Below, piece by piece: positions 1-10,829 of a DNA stretch of 64,000 bases. Below the pieces are notes generated by a model that was not told where the DNA came from, searched no databases, and saw only the letters and a program-made list of their open reading frames with translations. Every line of letters begins with the position of its first letter. Position 1 is the first letter of the stretch. The stretch is from assembly GCA_037349315.1 (NCBI GenBank), contig JBAIAC010000059.1, positions 26,940,501 through 27,004,500 on the forward strand, read 5' to 3'. Origin of the DNA: Chelydra serpentina (lineage: Eukaryota; Chordata; Testudines; Chelydridae). The position numbers and the translations under genes were made by a program.

Positions 1-904
1 CATGTCCTTAACCATCTCTCTGTCCTGCTCCTCTGTTTGTCATTCTCACCTGGATGTTCAGGGTCTTTTGTGCACACCTACAGCACCTTTCTGAAAAAGC
101 CATGAGCATCCAGAGTATGGGGAAAAAACAAACAGCACATGTACACACACACACACGCACACACTTTAGCCAGCCAAACTCACTTTGCCAGCACTAGCTT
201 CTGAAAGTGTTGACTGGAATGGATCAGAAACTGGGATGATGAAAAAATGTCTGTGAAACATGCCTGAGAACTCCCCTCGCCCTGGAGAATGGGAGAATTC
301 TTGTGTGTGAGCACAAACTCTAAAGTGCAGCATTATGTCTTGATACATGATGCTGACACAAATGTACATCCAGGATAAACAAATGTTGAAGAAGGATGCA
401 GAAAAGGCTGATTTAATAGCTGTGGAATTGTGTAACGCTACGAAAAACCCAAATAATTTTTTTCGGAAAAATGAGGCAACATACAACTGTGACTGAGCTA
501 TTGGAACAGAATGGCAATTCCCCCACTGGATCCAAGGAGTGCCTTGAGTCTTCCCCCTCTCCTAAGAGAATGAAAATGAAGGTTACCAGACCACTGCATT
601 CCATAATCCCATAACTCTCCCTTCCCTGGGCTCTGACCCCCTTCCTCCCTCCCACACCCTTCCCCCCACAACTCCCCCACCCTCCAAGGTCAGACCAAGC
701 ACAGAGCAAATCCAGCTCCCTCAAGATGGTCCCTATCCAAAGAGCTCACAATCCCAGTTGCCTGCCAGAGGTCATGGGATCTGTCTCGCTGCCCTGCCCA
801 CTGATCTCGGTGCCAGTAGATGCTTTTTCCTTGGGGGAGGGGAGGAGAAGCTCTGGTGCAGTCAGTAGCCTGGTCTGCTCCCCTCACACTCCACTCACAC
901 TGTG
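1..904. other. No gene recognised; short microsatellite
   Basis: Unassigned sequence 3' of the NLRP gene. It holds a CA microsatellite near 144-166 and a pyrimidine-rich block near 600-680. Open frames are short and not protein-like. Confidence 0.5.
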
Positions 905-2144
905 TGTGACATTACCCAGGGTACAATCTGGACTGCTGAACAGCTGTCCCCTCATCTCTCCAGCCTGGGATGCCTTTTACACTGCTTTGCTGTGAGAGCT
1001 ACCATTCCTCATGCTGGTCACACACAGTCTTCAGTGTGCAAAATTGCTCCCAGCTATGTTACATTAATGCTCTGCCAGCGACTCATGCATTGTATTGCAC
1101 AGCGACACCACCAAATTCCCAGTCCCGTCTTGTACCTCAGAAATGTGTAGTGTGTACTGCTCAGCACTCTACTGGACAATGCAAGTTCCTAGAAAGTCCA
1201 TCATTTCATCAAAGGAAACTGATATGCACAGACCCTGTTATCTCAAGTGGTTCCCAAACACTTCAATCCAAACACACTGGTTTAGATAAAGCTATAAAAT
1301 GAGTTTATTAACTACAGAAAGATAGATTTCAAGGGACTACAAGTAATAAGGCATAAAAGTCAGAATTGGTTACAAGAAAGTAAAAGTAAAACACAATTAA
1401 TGCCTAGCTTAACAAGCTATGTGAATTCAAAGCAAAGTCTCGCTCATCACATGTTTCAACAGTCTTACAGGCTGAATTTCTTTCAATCAGGATCCCTTAC
1501 CCAGTCCAGTGCTGCTTCCTTTATTCTTCAAGTGTTGTTAATGCCGTGGATAGAGAGAAAGGGAGGAATAGTTTGGGGTGTCTGCTCTCCCTTCCTATAG
1601 TTCTTTCTATTCTTCAAGAATCATCTCCAGCTGAGGTTCAGGAAATAGAAAGTCTGTGTAGATAGGAAAACCCCAAGCTCTTTCTTTGTCAAGATGTAAA
1701 TTTTTTGCCCATATCCGCTTTCCTGATGAAGAGTGGCCACTTAACCAGGTGATGATGCACTTGATTCCGTTGACACCTGGCTGAAGCATCAGATTCCTTT
1801 GGTCTCTGAGGGACTAGTGTGTGGAGTACTTATAACTTTACATGCAGCGTTGCCACACATATTTTACCAGGATAATAATGATCAGCAAATTATGAGTTTT
1901 CAAATGATACCACACAAGGCATACTTTGTACAAAATGTATCATATTCCAGTAAAGGGGTGAACATAGGAATACATACTGCCACAGACTCCCAATGTTTGG
2001 GAGAAAAAAGAACCCCCCACTTCTTGGGGAGCCCTCAAGTTTTGTAAGGCTTTGTAGAGCCCCTGAGGTATTTTGGAGGCAGGAAGAGAGGCGCTCCCAG
2101 TGGTTTTGTAAAAGGGGTGAACATCAGGGTAACAGACTGTCACA
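905..2144 (-). mobile_element. Probable solo LTR
   Basis: A 1240-nt segment beginning TGTGACATTACCC and ending GACTGTCACA, so it has the TG...CA ends of an LTR. It is flanked by near-identical 5-mers CTGTG (900-904) and CTATG (2145-2149), consistent with a 5-bp target duplication with one change. The reverse complement carries GTTAATAAACTC near 1302-1311, a possible polyadenylation signal, which suggests minus orientation. No coding remnants of a retroelement are visible. A segment near 57.6-57.9 kb has similar wording and may be related. A different kind of interspersed repeat is possible. Confidence 0.45.
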
Positions 2145-2398
2145 CTATGAAGCCAAGAAAGTTACTTTAAAAAACTCAATTAAGAAAAGCTTAGAGTCTA
2201 TAGAATCTGAATATGTGATTCAGCAACAAAAATACATCACATGGGCTAGGTGTTTCACACCTCAGCTTTAAGGGGAAATCAATTCCCACTTAACACCTCT
2301 TACACCATTAAGATTTCTTTAAGAGAGTCAAAAACTGTTTCAAGATTAGTTAATCCTCTATACGGCCTTGTGTTTCAGATTCTTAAACATTTAATCAG

Positions 2399-2672
2399 TC
2401 AGAGAAGCCAATATGTAGCCATGCTTAACAGCAGAACAAGTCCAACCTCCCAGTGCACCACAAAAATATACCACATAAATTCTGCAATACTAGTCCGTAC
2501 TCTGGAGGTGTATGTATGGCGCTGAGATAGAAGCAAGGCCATCCTGCTTCGCTTTGCACCTGGGCTCTCAGGGCTCAATGGTGCATAATGCACAATCGAC
2601 AAACCAGGTTTTATCATCTTCAAAGTGTCCAACTCCTTGGTTGTTATTTCATCTATGGGGTTTTCAGACAAG
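2399..2672 (-). CDS. NLRP exon 8: terminal exon with hydrophobic extension
   Basis: Last coding exon. Acceptor TTTTTGTTTTCACAG, then in phase 2 a product starting LSENPIDEITTKELDTLKMI and KPGLSIVH, the recognisable C-terminal signature of NLRP proteins (a hydrophilic run of Glu/Thr/Lys then KPGL). In relatives the protein normally ends within about ten residues after this motif. Here the frame stays open for a further 58 or so residues and ends with a strongly hydrophobic stretch (FMWYIFVVHWEVGLVLLLSM plus ATYWLL) before TGA at 2401-2399. That tail could form a membrane anchor, or be a stop-loss extension into former 3'UTR. The exon itself is secure; the tail's use is not. Confidence 0.8.
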
Positions 2673-2864
2673 CTGTGAAAACAAAAATGACCATGACAAA
2701 AAACTATCAACCTAAAGCCAAGATTATAATTATTTATCAACAATATAATTCAAATGAATCTTAATAGATAGGGTGATCATATTTCCCAAAGGGACAGGGC
2801 TGGGCTGAGCCACTACCCTGATTTCGCCCCCTCCCCCTGCCACGAGGGCTGGATTAACTCTCCT

Positions 2865-3132
2865 GTGGGCCTGGGGCTATTAAATTTTGTGGGGGCCCCA
2901 AGAGGGGGCAGAGGTGCAGGCGTTGATGTAACAGTAACCTCTTGCACTGAGGATACCTCTCCGGGGGAGGGAACTCCAGTTATTAGGAAGAGACAGGTAT
3001 TTGTAATGGGCAATTCGATCATTAGAAACATAGATAGCTGGATTTGCGATGACCAGGAGAACCACATGGTGACTTGCCTGCCTGGTGCGAAGGCTGCGGA
3101 TCTCTTGAGACATCTAGATAGACTTATGTGTA
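2865..3132 (+). mobile_element. Old CR1-type LINE, first piece (ORF1 region)
   Basis: Plus-strand remnant of a non-LTR retrotransposon. The frame reads RKRQVFVMGNSIIRNIDSWI, then CLPGAKAADLLRHLDRLM, which resembles the SGNH/esterase-like ORF1 domain of CR1 elements and the better preserved copy at 35785-36153. It is cut at 3132 by a minus-strand CR1; homologous sequence resumes after about 4245. Confidence 0.6.
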
Positions 3133-4245
3133 ATCATAGAATCATAGGGTTGGAAAGGACCTCAGGAGGTCATCTAGTCCAACCCCCTGCTCAAAGCAGG
3201 ACCAACCCCAACTAAATCATCCCAGCCAGGGCTTTGTCAAGCCTGACCTTAAAAACCTCTAAGGAAGGAGATTCCACCACCTCCCTAGGTAACCCATTCC
3301 AGTGCTTCACCACCCTACTAGTGAAAAAGTTTTTCCTAATATCCAACCTAAACCTCCCCCTCTGCAACTTGAGACCATTACTCCTTGTTCTGTCATCTTC
3401 TACCACTGAGAACAGTCTAGATCCATCCTTTTTGGAACCCCCTTTCAGATAGTTGAAAGCAGCTATCAAATCCCCCCTCATTCTTCTCTTCTGCAGGCTA
3501 AACAATCCCAGTTCCCTCAGCCTCTCCTCATAAGTCATGTGCTCCAGCCCCCTAATCATTTTTGTTGCCCTCCGTTGGACTCTTTCCAATTTATCCACAT
3601 CCTTCTTGTAGTGTGGGGCCCAAAACTGGATACAGTACTCCAAATGAGGCCTCATCAGTGCTGAATAGAGGGGAATAATCACGTCCCTCGATCTGCTGGA
3701 AATGCCCCTACTTATACAACCCAAAATGCCGTTAGCCTTCTTGGCAACAAGGGCACACTGTTGACTCATATTCAGCTTTTCGTTCACTGTAACCCCTAGG
3801 TCCTTTTCTGCAGAACTGCTGCCTAGCCACTCGGTCCCTAGTCTGTAGCAGTGCATGGGATTCTTCCGTCCTAAGTGCAGGACTCTGCACTTGTCCTTGT
3901 TGAACCTCATCCTATTTCTTTTGGCCCAATCCTCTAATTTGTCTATGTCCCTCTGTATCCTATCCCTACCCTCAAGCGTATCAACCACTCCTCCCAGTTT
4001 AGTGTCATCTGCAAACTTGCTAAGGGTGCAGTCCACACCATCCTCCAGATCGTTGATGAAGATATTGAACAAAACCGGCCCCAGCACCGAGCCTTGGGGC
4101 ACTCCACTTGATACCAGCTGCCAACTAGACATGGAGCCATTGATCACTACCCGTTGAGCGCGACCATCCAGCCAGTTTTCTATCCACCTTACCGTCCATT
4201 CATCCATCCCATACTTCTTTAATCCAGCCCATACTTCTTTATGCT
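3132..4245 (-). mobile_element. CR1 LINE, 5'-truncated, minus strand
   Basis: A CR1 copy inserted head-to-tail against the older LINE. Its 3' end is the typical ATTCTATGATT repeat tail (plus strand AATCATAGAATCATAGGG at 3132 onward). An open frame, 4258-3212, encodes the C-terminal half of ORF2: reverse transcriptase palm with [20 protein letters not shown] and [10 protein letters not shown], then thumb and the CR1 tail ([20 protein letters not shown]). No stop interrupts this 348-codon stretch, so it is fairly young. Near the truncated 5' end CCCATACTTCTTTA occurs twice (4208-4221 and 4228-4241). Confidence 0.85.
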
Positions 4246-4958
4246 GGGGATGAGCCAATGCTCATGGTACATGTAGGTACCAATGACATGGGGAGGATAG
4301 GAAAGAGGTCCTGGAGGCCAAATTTAGACTGCTAGGTAAGAGATGGAAGTCCAGGACCTCCATGGTAACATTCTCTGACATGCTTCCAGTTCCACACCCA
4401 GGGCCAGGTAGACAGGCAAAACTGCAGGGTCTCAATTCACGGATGAGACGATGGTGTAGAGAGGAGGGGTTGAGATTTATTAGGAACTGGGGAAACTTTT
4501 GGGAAAGGGGGAGCTTATACAGGAAGGATGGACCTAAACCAAAATGGAACCAGATTGCTGGCGCTTAACATTAAAAAGGTTGTAGAGCAGTTTTTAAACT
4601 AAGGGCTGTGAGAAAACCCGACAGGTGCAGAGGAGCACGTGGATCGGACAGAGACATCCCTTATGGGAGGATCTATTAATGGAGATTCTCTATGTCCTAG
4701 ACAAGAGGAGAGGATGGAAGATGATAAAATGGGGGTGAGATCTGATGAGAAACAGTCAACTAAAAAAGAGTCCCATTCAATTACATTATGTAATGGCAGA
4801 TAGCTAAAAAGTGACAATTTTTTATTTTAAAGTGCTTATATACCAATGCTAGAAGTCTAAATAATAAGATGGATGAACCATAGCGCCTCATATTAAATGA
4901 GAATATTGATACAATAGGCATCACAGAAACTTGGTGGAATGAGGATAATCAATGGGAC
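4246..4958 (+). mobile_element. Old CR1-type LINE, second piece
   Basis: Continuation of the older plus-strand element after the inserted CR1: the end of ORF1 (VHVGTNDMGRIGKRSWR-like reading with breaks), then the start of ORF2 with endonuclease wording near 4830-4940 (NARSLNNKMDE and ITETWWNEDNQW in broken frames). Stops and frameshifts are frequent. It is interrupted at 4958 by a solo LTR. Confidence 0.6.
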
Positions 4959-5297
4959 TGTGACGGGGCAGTTGCCCCACACTGGGTTTTAAGGGGTTAA
5001 AAATAGCTCTGGGAAAGGGCTGCCTCATGAGCCAACTGAAAGAGGGTTTGAAGTAGCCAATCAGGGCCCAGCAAACCTGTATAAACAGGCTGCTGGCTAG
5101 AGGGAACATCGTCTCACTCCTGCTGTGGAGTGAGGTGGACCTAGCTGCCTGCTAGAGAAGGGTACCTGGGACAGAGCAGTGCTGGGGAAGGACTGGAGGA
5201 GCCAGGGAGCTAAAAGAGGGCGCTCTGGAGCTGGAAGAGCTAATTCCCAGACTGGCCATCAGGAGATGCCATGGTCGTGAGGGCAGAGTCTGCAACA
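4959..5297 (+). mobile_element. Solo LTR, 339 bp, 5-bp target duplication
   Basis: Starts TGTGACGGGGCAG, ends CTGCAACA, and is flanked on both sides by GGGAC (4954-4958 and 5298-5302), a perfect 5-bp target duplication. Removing it rejoins the LINE text. Inside, CCAAT (5057-5061) and TATAAA (5080-5085) sit at promoter-like spacing and give plus orientation. No internal retroelement sequence is present, so this is a recombination-derived solo LTR. Confidence 0.8.
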
Positions 5298-7051
5298 GGG
5301 ACACAGTAATACCAGGGTGCAAAATATATCCGAAGGACGAAACAGGTCATGCTGGTGGGGGAGTGGCACTATGTGTAAAGAAGGTGTAGAATCAAATGAA
5401 GTAAAAATCTTAAATGAACCAAACTGTACCACAGAATCTCTATGGATAGAAATTCCATGTTCTAATAGTAAGAATATAGCAGTAGGGATATACTACAGAC
5501 ACCTGACCAGGATGGTGATAGTGACTGTGAAATGCTCAGGGAGATTAGAGAGGCTATTAAAATAAAAAACTCAATAATAATGGTGGATTTCAACTATCCC
5601 CATATTGACTGGGTACATGTCACCTCAGGACGGGATGCAGAGATAAAGTTTCTTGATGCCTTAAATGACTGCTTCTTGGAGCAGCTGGTTCTGGAACCCA
5701 CAAGAGGAGAGACAATTCTTGATTTAGTCCTAAGTGGAGTGCAGGACCTGGTCCAAGAGGTGAATATAGCTGGACCACTTGGTAACAGTGACCATAATAT
5801 AATTAAATTTAACATCCCTGTGGCAGGGAAAACACCACAGCGGCCCAACATTCTGGCATTTAACTTCATAAAGGGGAACTACACAAAAAGAGGAGGTTAG
5901 TTAAACAGAAATTAAAAGGTACAATACCAAAAGTGAAATCTCTGCAAGCTGCATGGAAACTTTTTAAAGACACCATAATAGAGGCTCATCTTAAATGTAT
6001 ACCCCCAAATTAAAAAACATAGTGAGAGAACCAAAAAAGTACCACCGTAGATAAACAAAGTAAAAGAAGCCGTGAGAGATAAAAAGGCATTGCTTAAATG
6101 TGGAAGTTAAATCCTAGTGAGGAAAATAGAAAGGAGCATAAACACTGGCAAATGAAGTGTAAAAATATAATTAGGAAGGCCAAAAAAGAATTTGAAGAAC
6201 AACTAGCCAAAAACACAAAGTAATAGCAAAAATTGTTTTAAGTATATCAGAAGCAGAAGCCTGTTAAACAATCAGTGGGGCCACTGGATGATCGAGATGC
6301 TAAAAGAGCACTCAAGGAAGATAAAGTCATTGCAGAGAAACTAATGAATTCTTTGCATCAGTCTTCACGGCTGAGGACGTGAGGGAGATTATTAAACCTG
6401 AGCCATTCTATTTAGGTGACAAATCTGACGAACTGTCCCAGATTGAGCTGTCATTAGAGGAGGTTTTGGAACAAATTGATAAACTAAATCGTAACAAGTC
6501 ACCAGAACTAAATGGCATTCATCCAAGAGTTCTGAAGGAACTCAAATGTGAAATTGCAGAATTACTAACTGTGGTTAAATCAGCTTCTGCACCAGATGAC
6601 TGGAGGATAGCTGATGTGACTCCAATCTTTAAAAAACTCTCTAGAGGTGATCCGGGCAATTACAGGACAGTAAGTCTAACTTCAGTGCTGGACAAACTGG
6701 TTGAAACTATAGTAAAGAACAGAATTGTCAGACACAGAGATGAACATAATTTGCTGGGGAAGAGTCAACATGGTTTTTGTAAAGGGAAATTTTGAATGAC
6801 CAATCTAGTAGAATTCTTTGAGGGGGTCAACAAGCATGTGGATAAGGGGGATCCAGTGGATATAGTGTACTTAGATTTCAAGAAAACCTTTGACAAGGTC
6901 CCTCACCAAAGGCTCTTAAGCAAAGTAAGCTGTCATGGGATAAGAGGGAAGGTCCTCTCATGGATTGGTAAGTGGTTAAAAGATAGGAAATAAAGGGGTA
7001 GGAATAAATGGTCAGTTTTCAGAACGAAGAGAGGTAAATAGTGGTGTCCCC
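5298..7051 (+). mobile_element. Old CR1-type LINE, third piece (endonuclease to RT)
   Basis: Coding remnants of ORF2: an apurinic-type endonuclease part at 5532-5900 (IIMVDFNYPHIDWVHVTS, FLEQLVLEPTRGETILDLVL, GNSDHNIIKFNI) and the start of reverse transcriptase at 6379-6993 (NKSPELNGIHPRVLKEL, DDWRIADVTPIFKK, GNYRTVSLTSVLDKLVE, SQHGFCKGK, then a TGA, then VDIVYLDFKKTFDKVPHQRL). Several stops and frameshifts make it non-functional. A hAT-type MITE interrupts it at 7052. Confidence 0.8.
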
Positions 7052-7360
7052 CATAGGTGCCGACTCCGTGGGTGCTCCGAGGCTGGAGCACCCATGGGGA
7101 AAAATTGGTGGGTGCTCAGCACCCACCAGCAGCTCCCCGCCAGCCCCGGGGCCCGCGCCCAGCTCCCCGCCAGCCCCGGGGCCTGCGCCCATCTTAACTC
7201 AGCACCGGGAGATGTTGCGGGGCCCCGCCCCCGATGCCAGGCGACGTTGCGTCGGCGTCCGGGGCGGGGCCCTGCCACGTTGCCCGGCATCGGGGGTGGG
7301 GCCCTGCCCCCGACGCTGGGCGTCAGCACCCAGCAGCGCCGATGGAAGTCGGCGTCTCTG
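7052..7360 (+). mobile_element. hAT-type MITE, copy 1 of 3
   Basis: Terminal inverted repeats: left CATAGGTGCCGACT, right AGTCGGCGTCTCTG. The target duplication is GTGTCCCC at 7044-7051 and 7361-7368 (8 bp, perfect). Eight-bp duplications and CA-type termini fit hAT elements. The interior is GC-rich with a near-tandem block (AGCTCCCCGCCAGCCCCGGG twice) and no transposase. It splits the RT domain of the old LINE, whose [10 protein letters not shown] motif is divided across the insertion. Confidence 0.88.
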
Positions 7361-7619
7361 GTGTCCCCCAGGGGTCTGTACTGGGACCAATCCCATTCAA
7401 CGTATTAATGAATGATATGGAGAAAGGGGTAAGAAGTGAGGTGGCAAAATTTGCAGATGATACAAAATTGCTCAAGATAGTTAAGTCCAAAGCAGACTGC
7501 GAAGAGCTTCAAAAGGATCTCTCAAAACTGGGTGACTGGGCAACAAAATTACAGATGAAATTTAATGTTGATAAATGTGAAGTAATGCACATTGGAAAAC
7601 ATAATCACAACTATACATA
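7361..7619 (+). mobile_element. Old CR1-type LINE, fourth piece (RT palm)
   Basis: RT text resumes directly after the [34 protein letters not shown] (catalytic FADD present), LGDWATKLQMKFNVDKCEVM. It breaks at 7620, where foreign sequence starts TGTGACAAAGTTCC. Confidence 0.75.
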
Positions 7620-7715
7620 TTGTGACAAAGTTCCTCCTCTACCTTGGTGGGTCCTGCGCTTATTGGCGGATTTTGCTTGCCTCAGAGATCTTCCCCTCTG
7701 GTAGAACCCACAGTG
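7620..7715 (+). mobile_element. LTR-like fragment
   Basis: Sequence beginning TGTGACAAAGTTCCTCCTCT that looks like the start of an LTR. The same 29 or so bases begin the insertion at 37864 in another LINE. Only about 96 bp remain before CR1 sequence takes over. Confidence 0.4.
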
Positions 7716-8553
7716 ATAGGGATAGGGTCCAGAGTGACCTAGACAAATTGGAGGATTGAACCTCATCAGATTTCTTTTGGCCCAACAAGGACAAGTGCAG
7801 AGTCCTACACTTAGGAAGGAAGAATCCCATGCACCGCTACAGGCTGGGGACCGACTGGCTAAGCAGCAGTTCTGCAGAAAAGGACCTGGGGATTGCAGTG
7901 GATGAGAAGCTGGATATGAGTCAGCAGTATGCCCTTGTTGCCAAGAAGGCCAACAGCATATTGGGCTGCATTAGTAGGAGCATTTCCAACAGAATGAGGG
8001 ACGTGATTATTTCCCTCTATTCAACACTGGTGAGGCCACACCTGGAGTATTGTGTCCAGTTTTGGTCCCCCCACTACAGAAAGGATGTGGACAAATTGGA
8101 GAGTGGAAGGCAACGAAAATGATCAGGGGGTTGGGGCACATGACTTACGAGGAGAGCCTGAGGGAACTGGGCTTATTTAGTCTGCAGAAGAGAAGAGTGA
8201 GGGGGGATTTGATAGCAGCCTTCAACTACCTGAAGGGGGGTTCCATAGAGGATGGAGCTAGGCTGTTCTTAGTGGTGGCAGATGACACAGCAAGCAGCAA
8301 TGGTCTCAAGTTGCAGTGGGGGAGGTCTAGGTTGGATATTAGGAAACACTATTTCACTAGGAGGGTGGTGAAGCACTGGAATGGGTTACCTAAGGAGGTG
8401 GTGGAATCTCCATCCTTAGAGGTTTTTAAGACCCAACTTGACAAAACCTTGGCTGGGATGATTTAGTTGGTGTTGGTCCTGATTTGAGCAGGGGGTTGGA
8501 CTAGATGACCTCCTGAGGTCTCTTCCAACCCTAATATTTTATGATTCTATGAT
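7716..8553 (+). mobile_element. CR1 LINE 3' fragment, plus strand
   Basis: Younger CR1 subfamily than the surrounding element. It encodes the ORF2 C-terminus in two frames (7829-8122 and 8050-8466): [40 protein letters not shown], then after a small deletion [20 protein letters not shown] and [20 protein letters not shown]. It ends with the CR1 tail ATTTTATGATTCTATG near 8553. Residues 7759-7783 are inverted relative to the homologous copy at 31.5 kb. Confidence 0.85.
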
Positions 8554-8698
8554 TGGTTTCTGGGTTCGTGTTTCTGTTGCATGGTGTGTAGTTGCTGGTG
8601 AGTATTTCCTTCAGGTTGGGGGGCTGTCTTGTGCCACAGGACTCCTCGTTGTTTTTTGCTGATACAGATTAACATGGCTATCCCTCTGAAACCTGTCA
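8554..8698 (+). mobile_element. Penelope-derived rearranged fragment
   Basis: The first part (to about 8625) is the reverse complement of the Penelope sequence at about 37900-37975 (shared reading of AACCTGAAG...ATACTCACCAGCAAC). The second part, GGACTCCTCGTTGTTTTTTG to GAAACCTG, resembles the 3' tail of the same element type. So a small inverted head is joined to a forward tail. Confidence 0.5.
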
Positions 8699-9200
8699 TC
8701 ATAATAAGACAGAATATCTTATTGCCTCTTTATAAATCCATGGTATGCCCACATCTTTAATACTGTGTATATTTATAGTCGCCTCATCTCAAAAAAAATA
8801 TATGTTGGAATTGGAAAAGGTTCAGAAAAGAGCAACAAAAATGATTAGGCGTATGGAACAGCTGCCATATGAGGAGACTGGAAAAGACACAGCTAAGAGG
8901 GATATGATAGAGATCTATAAAATCATGACTAGTGTGGAGAAAGTGAATAAGGAAGAGTTATTTACTCCTTCCCATAACTAGGGGTCACCAACTGAAATTA
9001 ATAGGCAGCAAATTTAAAACAAACAAAAGGAAGTATTTTTTCACACAACACAGTCAACCTGTGGAACTCCTTGCCAGAGGATGTTGTGAAGGCCAAGACT
9101 ATAACAGGGTTCAAAAAAGAATTAGATAAATTCATGGAGGATAGGTTCATCAACAGATATTAGCCAGGATGGGCAGGAATGGTGTCCCTAGCCTCTGTTT
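8699..9200 (+). mobile_element. Old CR1-type LINE, last piece (3' end of ORF2)
   Basis: Degenerate C-terminal RT/tail text of the old element resumes: LLPLYKSMVCPHL-like reading, ELEKVQKRATKMIRRMEQLP, and the 3'UTR wording TTAGCCAGGATGGG also seen near 62720. No intact frame. Confidence 0.6.
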
Positions 9201-10800
9201 GTCACCAAGTAACATGTTAAATCTCAGACAATTTAGCAATTCAGCCAGGAATATCTCAACTCCCCCATTACTGTGGAGTTTTGCCTACAGACATCTTAAA
9301 CCCCGTCCAACACACATCATGCAGTTGAATATACCTAACCAAATGGCAAGGGAAGAGGAGATGTATGATGTTCGCTGCAGTGGGGAGCTTGATCACTGTG
9401 GAGACTGAATGGTCAAAACGGCTGTCGGATATCCAGGGGGTAGACAGGAGGAAGGTCTATCAGGGAGTAGGAAGAACTTGGAGAGACTTTTGGTGTGTAT
9501 AGGAAGAATCAAACCACTGCTTTGCTTTTCCATTTAAGGCTCTAGATTTACTGTAAAAACATGAATAAATTTAGCCTCACAGCACATCTGTGAGGCAGCT
9601 CAAAGGTAACCCCATTTGACAGATGAAGTTACTGGAGCACTAAGAGATAAAATTTTCAAAATCCTGTTCAGTCAAATCTGGCAGGCTGGATAGCTACAAG
9701 GGTTTATTTTTTGCTGCTCTGGAAGCTCAGAGTGTTATTTAAAAGAATGGGGGTGTTAATCATACATCAGGGGTTTGGTGGGAGTATGGAACAAAAGGAT
9801 TAAACAGGGTGTGGTTAAAGGTACAGTTGCTCGTTCTGAATTTTCAAAGCCCTAGCAGGGGTCCCATGTTCCCAGACAGGTGTTGTTTTCATCAAAAGAG
9901 ACACAGAACTAACTCAGAAGGAGCAAATTCACACCCTCAGTTCCTGTCCATAAATTAGTTCAGACAAGATGCTCCACACCTGGAGACCCCACTGCACACT
10001 GGACAATCACACTGCACAAGGAGTCAGAGCACTATGGAGAGCAGCTGTGGACTCATGGAAGAGAATTGGACAGAATGGGCGGGAGAGGTGCCAGAGAGGA
10101 ACAGTGCACATCAGTGGGGTTGAAGGGATGCAAGGGGAGAGAGAGAGAGATAGAGGAGGGACCTGTGAGGAAAGTCTCTTCCCCAGGGGGCTGCAGCAGG
10201 GGCAAGCAACACTGCAGTGAAGTAACTCCTATATCAGCTCGTTGGCTTTAACAAGGCCATGGAGATTAAGGGAGGGAAAGGGAAGTAGAACACAGGACCT
10301 AGGCAGATCAAACAGTGGTTCCAAGTCCAGGACCACAAGAGGTTGCTGGGGAATGCAGCTGGGAGTACCATGGTGTGTTGTGTCTGGTTCTGTGTCCAGA
10401 CATGGGCCCTGGAGGGTTGCAGACACTGGGGGTCAGACAGGGAAGCAGAGGAGGTCCCTGAAGCAGTGCACCATGCTGCCAGAAATGACAGGAGGAGGAA
10501 CAGGGGGATCCAGCAGCAGTAGTACCAGAGATGGAGAATTGCAGGAGCGAGGCGCAGCAGCAGACACAAGTCAAAGTTTGCCCACAGTAGCAAAGTGGCG
10601 CCACATTTTACCAGTGGCTGGGGAAAGCCCACAAAGTGGCTCTTGAGCGATTTCTCTCTGACAGCAGAAACATGACCTGGTTGTGTGCCATCAGGAGGTG
10701 CATCAGCAAGTAGAGGCAAATCGGAAGGTGCTGACCAAGGCTTCCAGCAATGGTCTGAGGGCCAAAACCAATTTCAGGACCATTGCCTAGTAATCAGTAA
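9201..10800. other. Intron sequence, little recognised; ancient MIR-like patch
   Basis: Unassigned NLRP intron. Around 9560-9660 the phrase CCCCATTTGACAGATGAAG resembles the reverse complement of the MIR SINE core, so a minus-strand MIR relic is likely. The rest (9670-10800) has no protein-like frame or clear repeat structure. Confidence 0.4.
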
Positions 10801-10829
10801 TAAATGTAATTATATGTACCACACAGACA

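Noticed and set aside
10234..10719. 161-codon minus-strand frame rich in Leu/Cys
   Set aside because: No motif, no splice context, overlapping frames equally long on the plus strand.
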